The notes beneath the pieces were generated by a model that was given only the letters and a program-made list of their open reading frames with translations, was not told the origin of the DNA and did no database searches. Below, in pieces: positions 52,449 through 62,135 of a DNA stretch of 64,000 bases; the first letter of the stretch is position 1, and the number at the start of each line of letters is the position of its first letter. The stretch comes from Pandoraea horticolens (lineage in GTDB: Bacteria > Pseudomonadota > Gammaproteobacteria > Burkholderiales > Burkholderiaceae). The stretch is from NCBI RefSeq assembly GCF_902459555.1, contig NZ_CABPSM010000005.1, positions 277,578 to 341,577 on the forward strand, in the 5' to 3' direction. The translations under genes were made by a program, and so were the position numbers.

Positions 52449-53657
52449 GTGGCGCGAAAATCACAAGATGGCGCAAATGGCGCCTTAGGCCAATTCTACG
52501 GATATGGCATACAGGAAGCTCGATTCCTTCACCACCTGCTCCGCTCACGACCAGGCGACACCGTCGCCCTTGAGTGTCTTGATGACGTTTCCGGGGGGCA
52601 GAACGGTAGCAAATTTGCAGAGCAGGTCAAAAGCGGACTCGCACATAACCCAATTAGTGACCGCTCGGTCGACTTGTGGAAGACCCTCGCAAATTGGCTC
52701 AACGGACGCCGATCCGGAAAGATCCCGGCCGGGACTCAATTCGTCCTCTACGTAGCGCAGCCGTATCAGGGGAAAATTGCTCAACAGCTTAGTGACTCCG
52801 TCACAAGACAGGACGCACATGCGGCAATCGCGGCAATTCGAAAGGAATTCTGGGGGGATGCTCCTAATTTTGATAAACGCGCTTCAGTTCCCGAAACGCT
52901 TGCCAAACACGTAGACATTGTCCTCTCTGCTCGTGAAAACGCCCTTGTAGACATCATCCAAGCGTTCACTCTTGAGCAAGGTATCGGTGCCCCATACGAT
53001 GAGATTAGGCAAGAAATCGCCTGTGCTCCCGTTGGGGCAGAGAACGTCGAACAGATTCTGCATCAACTAACTGGGTGGATTCGAACCACTGTTTTTGACC
53101 GAATTGAGAAGCGTAATCCGGCAGTAGTCAGTCGCGACGAGTTTCATGAGGAATATCTCGCGGTGGTTAGAAAAGTTGACCGCAGCGACACAACACTCCC
53201 CTCCCGCGCAACACCTCCGACACCGGAAGCGGTCCAAGCCGAGTTTCTCCTTGAGCAGATGTATCTTCGACAATTGCACATAATCGGCGCCGAGCAGGAC
53301 GTGCTTTACGATGCAATCAACACGTTTCTGATGGCGGCCACAGACCGGACAGAATGGGCTAAGCGTGGATACATCCATCGAGACAGCCTAGTGGAGTATG
53401 AAGCTGCGCTAAAACGCGCATGGACCGCAAAGAAGATGGCGGTGAAGGTCCAGATGCGAGGGAAGCCCCCAGAGGACTTTGGAGCGGTCCTTCTAGCGTC
53501 CTGCTTGGAAGCGTCCGTCCCGCTCCAAGGAAAGACCGTCTCGACACACTTCACTCCCGGTAGTTTCCATAAGCTGGCAAATGCGTTGACTATAGGGTGG
53601 CACCCGGACTTTGCGACCCTTCTTGAGCGGCCGGGAGGTATTGCGGATGCTGCTTGA
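52449..53657 (+). CDS. ABC-three-component effector with PD-(D/E)xK-type nuclease domain
   Basis: The 402-residue protein starts with a likely dsDNA-nuclease domain like DUF4297/Cap4: QFYGYGIQEARFLHHLL, then GDTVALECLDDVSGG (Glu42, Asp45/Asp46) and KFAEQVKSG (Gln59-x-Lys61), the E-D-QxK pattern of this restriction-like fold. The C-terminal part with IGWHPDF near its end resembles the domain that joins effectors to ABC-3C cores. It is followed by the middle component and the DUF3732 ATPase. By analogy with these systems it should be held inactive until the ATPase senses invasion. Confidence 0.75.
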   Translation: MARKSQDGANGALGQFYGYGIQEARFLHHLLRSRPGDTVALECLDDVSGGQNGSKFAEQVKSGLAHNPISDRSVDLWKTLANWLNGRRSGKIPAGTQFVLYVAQPYQGKIAQQLSDSVTRQDAHAAIAAIRKEFWGDAPNFDKRASVPETLAKHVDIVLSARENALVDIIQAFTLEQGIGAPYDEIRQEIACAPVGAENVEQILHQLTGWIRTTVFDRIEKRNPAVVSRDEFHEEYLAVVRKVDRSDTTLPSRATPPTPEAVQAEFLLEQMYLRQLHIIGAEQDVLYDAINTFLMAATDRTEWAKRGYIHRDSLVEYEAALKRAWTAKKMAVKVQMRGKPPEDFGAVLLASCLEASVPLQGKTVSTHFTPGSFHKLANALTIGWHPDFATLLERPGGIADAA

Positions 53658-54132
53658 CGAAATCGATGCCATCCAGAACTCCGGATTGGGCGCAACTCTC
53701 ATCTGGCGGTCTGTTTGCGGGTACTACAGATCAAGTGGCAATGCCGACGGATGCCCCACGATTCTTTCGTTCGTTGTACTCCCTGTCATTCTCAATGAGG
53801 ACCTGCGCGAGGTCGTTACGAGCACGTACAAGTCGTCTGGAATTCGAAAATTTGAAAGCAAATTTGATAAACAGATTGACCTTCTCTTCTCCATTCAAGA
53901 GCGTGCGCAGGCGATGCTTGACCTTTCGCGACGCTCACTCGCATTAAGTCTGTCCACTGGCCTTCTGACTTTGTCGACGGAGTCAGCGCTTCTATGGCCG
54001 CGCAGCATGACTTTCACACGTGCATTGCCATCTGAAGTACTCACGCTCGCTTCTGCAGCGGAGAAACTCGGAGTTTGGGCTCAGCAGACATCTATCCGTG
54101 AACTTTGCTATTCGCTTCGACTGGAGCTGTAA
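53647..54132 (+). CDS. ABC-three-component system middle component
   Basis: The 161-residue protein (MLLDEIDAIQNSGLGATLIWRSVCGYYRSS) lies between the effector and the ATPase, overlapping the effector by 11 bp and ending 2 bp before the ATPase start. Features such as FVVLPVILNEDLREVVT and the segment KFESKFDKQIDLLFSIQERAQAM fit the small middle components of ABC-3C systems, which are thought to link effector and ATPase. The ATG at 53647 is preferred over an upstream in-frame start at 53611. Confidence 0.75.
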   Translation: MLLDEIDAIQNSGLGATLIWRSVCGYYRSSGNADGCPTILSFVVLPVILNEDLREVVTSTYKSSGIRKFESKFDKQIDLLFSIQERAQAMLDLSRRSLALSLSTGLLTLSTESALLWPRSMTFTRALPSEVLTLASAAEKLGVWAQQTSIRELCYSLRLEL

Positions 54133-54134
54133 CC

Positions 54135-56108
54135 GTGCAACTGCAGATACTTGAAGTCATTCTCTGGCCGAAGAATTCTGGGCTCACCCCGCGACGTGTC
54201 CCATTTGCACCAGGTGTAGTCAATGTCATTAGCGGTGCGTCGAAGCGCGGCAAGTCCTCCGTTATTCCCATTGTCGACTACTGCCTCGGGTCACGTCTCT
54301 GCAGCATTCCCGCAGGCACAATCCGTGAGTCGTGTTCCTGGTTTGGCATTCTCGTTCGGACTACTGAAGGTGAGAAACTTCTGGCGCGCAGGGAGCCAGG
54401 CAATCAGCAGAGTACCGATGAAATGATGCTGCTTGAGGACACAACGGTAGAAATACCTTTTGAACAGCCGAAGAAGAACACAACCCGTCAGGCCGTCAAA
54501 CGAATGCTCGACAGGGTGGCCGGACTGTCCAATCTCGGCTTCGACTCAGAAGATACCGCGAACGGCTTCCAAGGACGTCCGAGCTTCCGGGACACACTGG
54601 CCTTTTGTTTTCAGCCCCAGAACATCGTTGCCAACCCCGATGTCCTGTTCTTCAGAGCAGACACGGTAGAGCATCGCGAAAAGGTCAGAACCATTTTCCC
54701 CTATGTGTTGGGTGCCGCAACCGGCGAACGCCTGGCGCTCAAGTGGGAGTTGGAAAACCTATTGCGAGAATTGCGCCGAAAGCAGCGCGAACAGGCAGCG
54801 TACGTCCAAGTTTCCCAAACGTGGCTCGCCAACTTGCAAGTGTGGGTCACCGAAGCTCGCGAGCTCGGCTTGTTTACCGGTGAACTTCCTGATGCTACGG
54901 AGCAAACGCTAATTGGCACGCTTGAATCCATCGTATCGCTGAGTGAAGGCGGTTATGGTTTCTCGCTTGCCGGTGCCCACGCGTCCGCATCAGAGTACGC
55001 CGCATTACAGTATGAGGAGTCCACTGTCACGCGCGAACTCAGCGTTGCGCGCCATCGACTTACTCAGATAACTGCAGTTCGAAATACTGTCACCGACTAC
55101 AAGGGTAGTCTTTCGGACCAGTCAACCCGACTCGGTATTTCACGGTGGCTCAGGTCTCTTCCGAACGACGGAACACGTTGTCCGATTTGTGATGGATCTA
55201 TGGATTCATCGCACAATGAACTCGACCAGTTATGCGACGCGCTGTCGGTTATCGAAGACGAAACTTACTCGGTCTCCAAAGCCCCTCCTGTACTAGACCG
55301 AGACCTCGTGGAAGTTACGAAAAAACTTCAATTACTGGATGACCAGTTGAAAGCCGTTCGCGTCCGGAAACGCGCCATTGAAGAACGCTCAAAAAACATC
55401 CGAGACCGCGAACTGGCTACGGCACGTGTAGCGCGATTTTTGGGCCGAGTCGAGGAGGCGCTCAAGCTTTTCTCTGCACGCTCGGAGCCGAATGGATTAG
55501 ACGACGAAATCGATAAACTGAATACACGTATCAGCGAAATATACGATGCGCTCTCCGAGGCGGAATATGCGCGACAACTACAAACTTCGGTAGGTCGGGT
55601 ATCGAATAACCTCACAAAAATAGCAGCTCAATTGGACGTCGAGCGCAAAGATGCGCCTGCGCGCCTTGATATCAAGGAGCTCACCGTCGGCGTATCAAAT
55701 TATGCCGGGCGCGAGGACTTCCTATGGCAGCTCGGAAGTGGGGCCAACTGGCTCTCGTATCACGTAGCTGCAATATTGGCCCTTCAGGCATTTTTCCTGA
55801 GGCAGGCCAACTCTCCCGTACCGGCATTGGTCATTTTCGACCAGCCCAGCCAAGTGTATTTTCCTCGTCGACTCGCTCGACAGGAATTCGACGAAAACGA
55901 ACTGCTGGATGAGGACGTTCAGTCAATCCGGGGCTTTTTCGCGGCCATGGGAAAACTTGCAACCCACTGTAATGGGAAACTTCAAATCATTGTACTGGAC
56001 CACGCCGGCCCAGACGTCTGGGACAAGCTTGAGGGCGTCAAGCTTGCAGAAGAGTGGCGCGGCGACGACTATTTAGTACCGCCGGATTGGTTTGATTTAC
56101 CCGTGTAA
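54135..56108 (+). CDS. DUF3732 SMC/Rad50-like ATPase of the ABC-three-component system
   Basis: About 657 residues. Walker A is GASKRGKSSVIP (residues 34-45), beginning in the typical DUF3732 start LQILEVILWPKNSG. Two long helical arms flank a CPIC zinc-hook-like motif (GTRCPICDGS), and the C-terminal part has GSGANWLSYHVA (signature-like) and LVIFDQPSQVYFPR (Walker B). The GTG at 54135 follows GGAG and gives the usual N terminus. Such ATPases act as the sensor or scaffold on DNA in ABC-3C conflict systems. Confidence 0.85.
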   Translation: MQLQILEVILWPKNSGLTPRRVPFAPGVVNVISGASKRGKSSVIPIVDYCLGSRLCSIPAGTIRESCSWFGILVRTTEGEKLLARREPGNQQSTDEMMLLEDTTVEIPFEQPKKNTTRQAVKRMLDRVAGLSNLGFDSEDTANGFQGRPSFRDTLAFCFQPQNIVANPDVLFFRADTVEHREKVRTIFPYVLGAATGERLALKWELENLLRELRRKQREQAAYVQVSQTWLANLQVWVTEARELGLFTGELPDATEQTLIGTLESIVSLSEGGYGFSLAGAHASASEYAALQYEESTVTRELSVARHRLTQITAVRNTVTDYKGSLSDQSTRLGISRWLRSLPNDGTRCPICDGSMDSSHNELDQLCDALSVIEDETYSVSKAPPVLDRDLVEVTKKLQLLDDQLKAVRVRKRAIEERSKNIRDRELATARVARFLGRVEEALKLFSARSEPNGLDDEIDKLNTRISEIYDALSEAEYARQLQTSVGRVSNNLTKIAAQLDVERKDAPARLDIKELTVGVSNYAGREDFLWQLGSGANWLSYHVAAILALQAFFLRQANSPVPALVIFDQPSQVYFPRRLARQEFDENELLDEDVQSIRGFFAAMGKLATHCNGKLQIIVLDHAGPDVWDKLEGVKLAEEWRGDDYLVPPDWFDLPV

Positions 56109-56325
56109 AGCATCGCAATAGGGTGTCTTGATCTCTGATTAGTCGTTGGCGGCGAGCTTCCCAGCGAAGTGCTTTTTTCTTGCATTCATGAGGCATTGTT
56201 GCCGCCTAACCTTGGGTGCGTCGAGCGAGCGGCGCACATCAAACCTACGTCGACGCGAACCGGAGTTCGTGATGCGCTCGGCCCATGCTTTAGAAAGCGA
56301 TTGATACTCATATACAAGGCAACGG

Positions 56326-57090
56326 ATGACTAAGTTCAATGAATGGTGCATCGAGAAGGAGACTCCGGCGACGGACCACAGGCTGCGATTGCTAACGGTT
56401 GACCCGGCCAAAGAGGCACATGCGGTCAAGGTGGTAGCAAAGTCCGTCCCCGACCACTATACCTCCCCAGATCGGGTAGCCAGTCTACTCGCGCGACTCG
56501 GGCGCATCGAGGTTGCACGCCATATCGAGCAAAAGCTGCCCACCAAGATTGCAATCAAATCTGGTGACCTAGGGGAGATCTTGTGCACGGCCTACCTCCG
56601 TGAAGCCACGCCCTTTAAGCTTGGTATCAAGCGACTGCGCTGGAAGGACCACCGTAACATGGCAATGCGCGGGGACGACGTGCTCGCATTCAGCCTTGGG
56701 ACAAATGGAAAGGGCCTCAAGGTGCTAAAGGCTGAAGTCAAAAGCCGCGCCGCTCTCCCCACCGCAGTCATTCAGGAAGCCCGGAAGGCTCTATCTGGTG
56801 ATGGAGAGTTACCGTCAGCTCACGCGGTCGCGTTCGTCGCTGACCGACTTGGAGAAGCTGGAGACATGGAACTGATGAACGCTCTGGACGACGTCCTATT
56901 AAAGGATGGATTTAAGTTGCGTCAAGTAACTCACATGCTATTCACCTTTTCCGGAAATGACCCAACCAATTTGCTTCGCGCGAACCTGGAAACGTACGCT
57001 GGCGTCGTGCCGCAGCACTACGTCGCGCTGCGGGTCAAGTCCCACCAAGCATTCATCAAGGCAGTCTTTCAAGCCGCTGCGGGGGTCTAA
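56326..57090 (+). CDS. hamA: HamA, nuclease subunit of the Hachiman system (DUF1837)
   Basis: The 254-residue protein has the PD-(D/E)xK pattern of HamA: KSGDLGEILCTAYL (Glu84), MRGDDVLAFSL (Asp117/Asp118) and LKAEVKSRAALP (Glu137, Lys139). All expected catalytic residues are present. Hachiman couples this nuclease to a helicase that senses damaged or foreign DNA. Its stop codon TAA directly abuts the ATG of hamB, so the two are translationally linked. Confidence 0.9.
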   Translation: MTKFNEWCIEKETPATDHRLRLLTVDPAKEAHAVKVVAKSVPDHYTSPDRVASLLARLGRIEVARHIEQKLPTKIAIKSGDLGEILCTAYLREATPFKLGIKRLRWKDHRNMAMRGDDVLAFSLGTNGKGLKVLKAEVKSRAALPTAVIQEARKALSGDGELPSAHAVAFVADRLGEAGDMELMNALDDVLLKDGFKLRQVTHMLFTFSGNDPTNLLRANLETYAGVVPQHYVALRVKSHQAFIKAVFQAAAGV

Positions 57091-60000
57091 ATGGCGTCCA
57101 CGCTAGAGGCACTGCAGGCAAACATTGAAGCGGCGATTGCGCCAGGATATAGGCAGCGATTGCTGGCAAGGGGGCAGTCCCGCGGGATGATTTGGCGAAA
57201 GGGCGTCCTGCCTGAGAACGCCCCCAAATTCAGCCCAGACCTGTCCGATAATTTGCTTTCGTTCGGATACTCACTGCTTTTGCATGGACTGCGATTCATA
57301 GACCTCGACGGCGAACGTGGTATAGCCGGGAAGGCCTTCGAGGTCGCTGCGGAATCGCTCGAAGCTGTTGTTGCAAGGGGCATCAGCAGCCCAGAACGCG
57401 ACTTTCACCGCTTAATAGCCGCTGCCTCCTATCACCTCGGGCGGTTCTCGGCCCGCGCCTACTCATTGCTGCACGAGGGGCTCGCGGAGTCAAATCTCTC
57501 CGTTGTGGAGCGCGCCTTGGCCAAATTGATGCTCCGCGACCTTGATGGCCTTGCGACTGATGTCTCTGCTTGGTTTGCGTCGGGCGTTGGCACCGATGAG
57601 GCGATCATTCAGTTCATTACCTTGCCCGACAAGCAGCATGATGCGGGCGACGGCGACGAGCAGAGAGAAGACCAGGTCTTGGAGGCAATGACGCTTGCGC
57701 TCGAGGGCAACTTTATGGCGGCCATGTCGCAGGCTTTGCTGGCATTAGAAAGGGGAGAGCAAGCCTTGGCCCAAAGCGCACTCGAAAGGTTTCGAGAGGG
57801 GCTTGAGGTTGCGGGGCAGCTCAACTTAGTTGCGCAATGGTGGGTCCACCGCTTAGCCATCCATCTCGTGGCCGGACTTTGGAGTACCAGCTTTCATGCA
57901 GTTCTGCCCCTTATCGGCCCGGCCGGAGCAGAGGTGAATGACTGGCAGACGTTGAGAAAACTCTTCATTGCTTCGTTGCATCGACGGCGACGCGCTGAGA
58001 TAGAACTATGGCCGTCCCAATTGCCAGCGGCAAATCGCGTGCTGGATTTCGACGCCAACTTGGTTCTCTCACTGCCAACGAGCGCTGGCAAAACGCGAAT
58101 AGCCGAGCTATGCATCTTGGCCTGCTTAGCCCGCCGTAAGCGCGTGGTCTTTGTGACCCCACTTCGCGCCCTTTCTGCGCAGACTGAGGTAGGCCTTCGG
58201 CGAACGTTCTCTCCCCTCGGTAAAACGGTTTCAAGTCTCTACGGCAGCATCGGTGCTAGCGGTACCGACGTAGATGCTTTACGCGCAAGGGACGTCGTTG
58301 TCGCAACGCCGGAGAAGCTCGATTTCGCCTTGAGAAGTGATCCAGATTTACTCGACGACGTCGGCCTCGTGGTTCTTGATGAGGGTCACATGATTGGCCT
58401 TGGTGAACGGGAGGTTCGCTACGAAGCGCAGATACAGCGATTGCTTCGCCGGGCAGACGCGGCCTCACGGCGAATCATTTGCTTGTCGGCCATCTTGCCA
58501 GATGGCGAGCAACTTGATGACTTCGCAGCTTGGTTGACCGGAGACAAGGTGGACGGGCTCATCAAAGACAGTTGGAGGCCGACACGACTGCGGTTCGGGG
58601 AGGTTGATTGGAAGCCTCAGGGCCAGTACGCGCAACTCAGCATCACTGTGGGTGACGAGACCCCATTTGTACCCAAATTCATCGTTGGAAAAAAGCCGAC
58701 AAAAGGCAAGGGTACAAAGGTGTTCCCGTCAGACCAGACCGAATTGTGTATCGCTACTGCTTGGCGTCTCATGGACGATGGTCAGACAGTCCTTGTGTTC
58801 TGCCCTCTTCGCGTGTCCGTTATCCCATTCGCCAAACGGATCATCGAGATGCACAAGCGTGGGCATATCGATTCCGTCTTGGAGCACCCCGTTACCGCAC
58901 TGTCAGCAGCACTCTCGGTCGGCGCGGAGTGGTTTGGCGCTGACCACGAGATTCTTCAGTGCCTGCGTCTTGGCGTCGCGGTACATCATGGCGAGCTACC
59001 TACCCCGTACCGGAAGGAGATTGAGCGACTCCTGCGCGACGGCACACTTAGGCTAACTGTTTCGTCACCCACTCTTGCCCAAGGACTTAATCTCGCTGCG
59101 ACAAGCCTAGTCTTTCATGGAACTACCCGGGACCGAAAAATCTTGGACATTTCAGAGTTTCGTAACGTTGTTGGACGAGCTGGGCGTGCGTATGTCGACA
59201 TCGAGGGGCTAGTACTCTATCCAATGTTCGACGACCACCTCAAGCGGCGAGCAGCATGGCGTAGCCTTATCGACAGCGACAAAGGTCGCGAGATGGAGAG
59301 TGGACTGGTCCGACTTATAGTTTCACTGCTCCTGCGGATGATTAAGAAGCTTGGCTCCAAGGACATCACTCTGCTGTTGAATTATGTGGCGGGCCAAGGG
59401 GCGTGGGAATTCCCCGAAGTTAGCGACGAGTCCCCAGAGGCAAATGCCCAAGCTGTCGCCCAGTGGGAAAGTCACCTTGCCAGTCTCGATACCGCCATCT
59501 TTAGCCTGCTAGGCGACGCTCAAGTTAGCGACGAACAAGTCGAGGCGAAGCTTGACGAGGTTCTAGCGTCGTCTCTATTTAATCGTAGATTGGCTCGCCT
59601 GCAGGAGGGATCGCGAAAAATTCTGTCTGCAAGCTTGACTGCAAGAGCAAAGTTCGTCTGGGCAAATTCTACCGCGCAGCAGCGTCGCGGCTACTTTTTG
59701 TCTGGAGTGGGTCTTGCTGCTGGCAAGGAACTGGATAAGCGATCTCAGGAACTGGAAGCATTGCTTCTTTCAGCTAACTTTGCAATTGGTACTGGCGATG
59801 GTGAGACTGCAATCGAGGCAATCGTTGCCTTTGCAAGGGTGGCATTTACGATTGCCCCATTCGGACCAAATAAGCTTCTCGTCAACTGGGAGCAGGTCCT
59901 CCGCCTGTGGCTACTTGGTCGCCCCGTTACAGAAATTGGTGGCGATTGCGAAGCAGCTGTCTCACTAATTGAGCACGCTTTCGTCTATAACTTACCTTGG

Positions 60001-60591
60001 GCTATGGAGGCAGTTCGCGTACGTGCGACGGCGCACGAAAACATTTTCTCGGACGAACCCAAGCTGTCCGACTATCCGCGCGCGCATGCCGTGGCCGCAG
60101 TAGAGACAGGCACTCTGTTGGTCGCAGCCACTACACTCATACAAGCCGGATTTGCGTCGCGGCTCGCTGCGATTCGTGCGGTTGAGGTAACCGGCGCATT
60201 ATTCGACTCCTTTTCCGGAATGATGTCTTGGCTGAATTCCAGCGAAGTCCAAGCTCAATCGGCGAATCCAGCCTGGCCCACGACGGACTCCCATGAGCTC
60301 TGGCTTACGTTCATCGAGCCAAACGCCATTCAGGCATCCAAGCCTTGGTCAGCGATAACATATGAAGGGCCTGTTGCTTGGCATAGCGTGCCATTGCCCC
60401 CGGGCACCCCACTCCGGCTTGGCGGGGGACCAGGAAAGGAGCGGGCGGTGTATAAGGCAGATTTCAGCGAGGTCGGCACGCTAGGATGGACCCCGAATCC
60501 TGAAGCCGTCGGCATAAGTCGCGCGATTGCAACTGGAGAAAACGACAAGCTACAGTTTGAGTACCTCGGTCCGGATTATCCAGCAGTTTGA
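57091..60591 (+). CDS. hamB: HamB, SF2 helicase subunit of the Hachiman system
   Basis: The 1166-residue protein has helicase motifs I LPTSAGKTRIAE (Lys334), Ia FVTPLRALSAQ, II VVLDEGHMIG (DEGH 430-433), III CLSAILPDG, V SSPTLAQGLNLAA and VI FRNVVGRAGRAYVD (Arg691-Arg699). About 320 helical residues precede the helicase core and about 400 follow it, as in HamB. It uses ATP to translocate on DNA and controls the HamA nuclease. It is the last defence gene before the mobile-element remnants. Confidence 0.92.
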   Translation: MASTLEALQANIEAAIAPGYRQRLLARGQSRGMIWRKGVLPENAPKFSPDLSDNLLSFGYSLLLHGLRFIDLDGERGIAGKAFEVAAESLEAVVARGISSPERDFHRLIAAASYHLGRFSARAYSLLHEGLAESNLSVVERALAKLMLRDLDGLATDVSAWFASGVGTDEAIIQFITLPDKQHDAGDGDEQREDQVLEAMTLALEGNFMAAMSQALLALERGEQALAQSALERFREGLEVAGQLNLVAQWWVHRLAIHLVAGLWSTSFHAVLPLIGPAGAEVNDWQTLRKLFIASLHRRRRAEIELWPSQLPAANRVLDFDANLVLSLPTSAGKTRIAELCILACLARRKRVVFVTPLRALSAQTEVGLRRTFSPLGKTVSSLYGSIGASGTDVDALRARDVVVATPEKLDFALRSDPDLLDDVGLVVLDEGHMIGLGEREVRYEAQIQRLLRRADAASRRIICLSAILPDGEQLDDFAAWLTGDKVDGLIKDSWRPTRLRFGEVDWKPQGQYAQLSITVGDETPFVPKFIVGKKPTKGKGTKVFPSDQTELCIATAWRLMDDGQTVLVFCPLRVSVIPFAKRIIEMHKRGHIDSVLEHPVTALSAALSVGAEWFGADHEILQCLRLGVAVHHGELPTPYRKEIERLLRDGTLRLTVSSPTLAQGLNLAATSLVFHGTTRDRKILDISEFRNVVGRAGRAYVDIEGLVLYPMFDDHLKRRAAWRSLIDSDKGREMESGLVRLIVSLLLRMIKKLGSKDITLLLNYVAGQGAWEFPEVSDESPEANAQAVAQWESHLASLDTAIFSLLGDAQVSDEQVEAKLDEVLASSLFNRRLARLQEGSRKILSASLTARAKFVWANSTAQQRRGYFLSGVGLAAGKELDKRSQELEALLLSANFAIGTGDGETAIEAIVAFARVAFTIAPFGPNKLLVNWEQVLRLWLLGRPVTEIGGDCEAAVSLIEHAFVYNLPWAMEAVRVRATAHENIFSDEPKLSDYPRAHAVAAVETGTLLVAATTLIQAGFASRLAAIRAVEVTGALFDSFSGMMSWLNSSEVQAQSANPAWPTTDSHELWLTFIEPNAIQASKPWSAITYEGPVAWHSVPLPPGTPLRLGGGPGKERAVYKADFSEVGTLGWTPNPEAVGISRAIATGENDKLQFEYLGPDYPAV

Positions 60592-60600
60592 AAAAGGAGC

Positions 60601-60746
60601 GCGTGCGAAAACGTGTCTACAAGACCCGCGATCTGGCGCGCGCCGACATCTTCGATTACATCGAAGTCTTTTACAATCGAACCCGTCGTCATACCCATCC
60701 CGAGGCCCTCGAACGCGCCTTGGCGAGAGGCTGGAAAGTGTCTTGA
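60601..60746 (+). pseudogene. IS3-family transposase C-terminal remnant
   Basis: The frame encodes RADIFDYIEVFYNRTRRHTHPEAL, the end of IS3-family OrfB transposases (normally FDYIExFYNxxRRH). It starts within ten bases of the hamB stop and ends at the TGA 60744-60746. A few conserved residues before the end are missing. It shows an insertion sequence once lay here. Confidence 0.75.
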
Positions 60747-60804
60747 TTCCAGCAGTAGTCCAGCAGCGATTGCAATGGGTTCGAAACAGAACTCCAGACA
60801 GGTT

Positions 60805-60834
60805 TGTCCGAAATTTGACGTAGTTTTTCGGACA
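60805..60834. repeat. 9-bp inverted repeat in mobile-element debris
   Basis: TGTCCGAAA (60805-60813) and TTTCGGACA (60826-60834) flank 12 bases. It may be an old IS end or a terminator for hamB. Confidence 0.4.
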
Positions 60835-60946
60835 GATCATGTCAGGATGGCATTGAAGACGTTCAGCACGTCAGCCTCAAATACTCACAACGGGATTCCA
60901 ACTGCCGGACGCAATCCTAGCCCGTCACGGTATCGTTACCAGGCAA

Positions 60947-61156
60947 TCATCCGCTTACTTTGATCCTAGCGAGCTTGGTGCGGCATATCTCGAACTGCTT
61001 CGACAGCGCGTCGATCTCTGTTTGCATGGTCACTGCTCGCTCAAGTAACCGAGCCACTTGATGCCAGTGCGCGTAGCCCAAGTCACCTTCTGCGAGCCCA
61101 AGCTCATGAAACTTGTTAAGTGCCATGGATAGGTCAATTTCGTGTTCTTGTGGCAT
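60947..61156 (-). CDS. Small hypothetical protein
   Basis: A 69-residue protein, largely helical: MALNKFHELGLAEGDLGYAHWHQVARLLERAVTMQTEIDALSKQFE in outline, with a likely short coiled coil at the C-terminal half. An excellent ribosome site (GAGGAGGTGA) precedes the ATG, which is the main support for it. Function unknown. Confidence 0.55.
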   Translation of the reverse strand: MPQEHEIDLSMALNKFHELGLAEGDLGYAHWHQVARLLERAVTMQTEIDALSKQFEICRTKLARIKVSG

Positions 61157-61546
61157 ACCTCACCTCCTCGAATGCTCTACGACCTGAGTATCATTGGAAG
61201 ATGTGTCCCTCCCAATCGGGTCTGGTGCGGTGACATATCGTACATCTGGGCATCAGGGCCGATGGAACCGCTTAGCTGCTCCTGAACCTCCTACGCTGCG
61301 TTATCCACCGGGCGTTCTCGACACAACCAGACACCGGCCCAGTGGCTCCGGCAGCCGACATGGCGTATGAGCGACATGCTCGTCTGCAAGGACGGCAATT
61401 CCTTCGGAGGAAAGCGATCAGCACGATCGTCGTAAGCTCCGCCGGTGACTGTGGCGGTAAGCTCTCCGGATGAAGACCGGGCGGCGTCAAATCACCGAAA
61501 ATGAGGCATCGCGTAGATTCGGTCGATGCCGCGATAACTTTACTGC
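61157..61546. other. Gap with no clear gene
   Basis: 390 bp between two minus-strand small genes. Base composition is higher in GC than the defence genes. A short minus-strand frame at 61272-61490 is Pro/Arg/Ser-rich and looks non-coding. It may be decayed mobile-element sequence. Confidence 0.35.
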
Positions 61547-62023
61547 CTATACCCCATAGACCTTTAGCCAGTCAGCATCTTGACAGCATGGCTGAGTCTC
61601 ACTCGGCACCACATAGACGTCACCACGCTCGTAGTTTGGTGCCCAATCACCTTCGGCAACATCCAGATCACTGCGACTCGGGACAACATATCCCTTCCCT
61701 GCACACGTGACGTATTTGATGTGGTCTGACGTACCACTTACAAAAACCTGACTCACCGATGCGGCTTGCCAAGCCTCTGACGCCTCGCCATGTCCGGGCG
61801 TTAGTAGTGTCAAGCTCACGATGTTGCGCATGGATCCCCAAACGGGGTCAGTCGCTTGGGAGAGCGTGCAGCGCTGCACCTTTTCCCCGCAGATTTCTGC
61901 TAGGAAATTTACGAGCAACATCGGCTCAATCTTCGCAAGCGTCACAGACGCCCACCCTCGGCTAGTGAATGGAGGAACCAGCCGTTGCAGCGATTTTTCC
62001 GCTACGTCATAAGTAATGAACAA
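61547..62023 (-). CDS. Hypothetical protein, 158 residues
   Basis: Not recognised. Begins MFITYDVAEKSLQRLVPPF from a TTG at 62021-62023 with GAGG nine bases upstream. The body mixes strands and helices (VTLAKIEPMLLVNFLAEIC, HIKYVTCAGKGYVVP). It is divergent from the XRE regulator, which may control it. The alternating pattern and cargo position suggest a small soluble accessory protein. Confidence 0.5.
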   Translation of the reverse strand: MFITYDVAEKSLQRLVPPFTSRGWASVTLAKIEPMLLVNFLAEICGEKVQRCTLSQATDPVWGSMRNIVSLTLLTPGHGEASEAWQAASVSQVFVSGTSDHIKYVTCAGKGYVVPSRSDLDVAEGDWAPNYERGDVYVVPSETQPCCQDADWLKVYGV

Positions 62024-62135
62024 CTGTCTTACCTCGGAACATCAACCCCAAATCGTTTGAACGAATGCTTCCCCAGCGACAGATTGGGTCGTAAATGCCG
62101 TGGTCAATTATCGATGATACCTTGACCATCTGCGG

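Noticed and set aside
61272..61490. Possible transposase fragment
   Set aside because: One frame has a faint TGGAYDD-like stretch but it is too short and degenerate to support a call.
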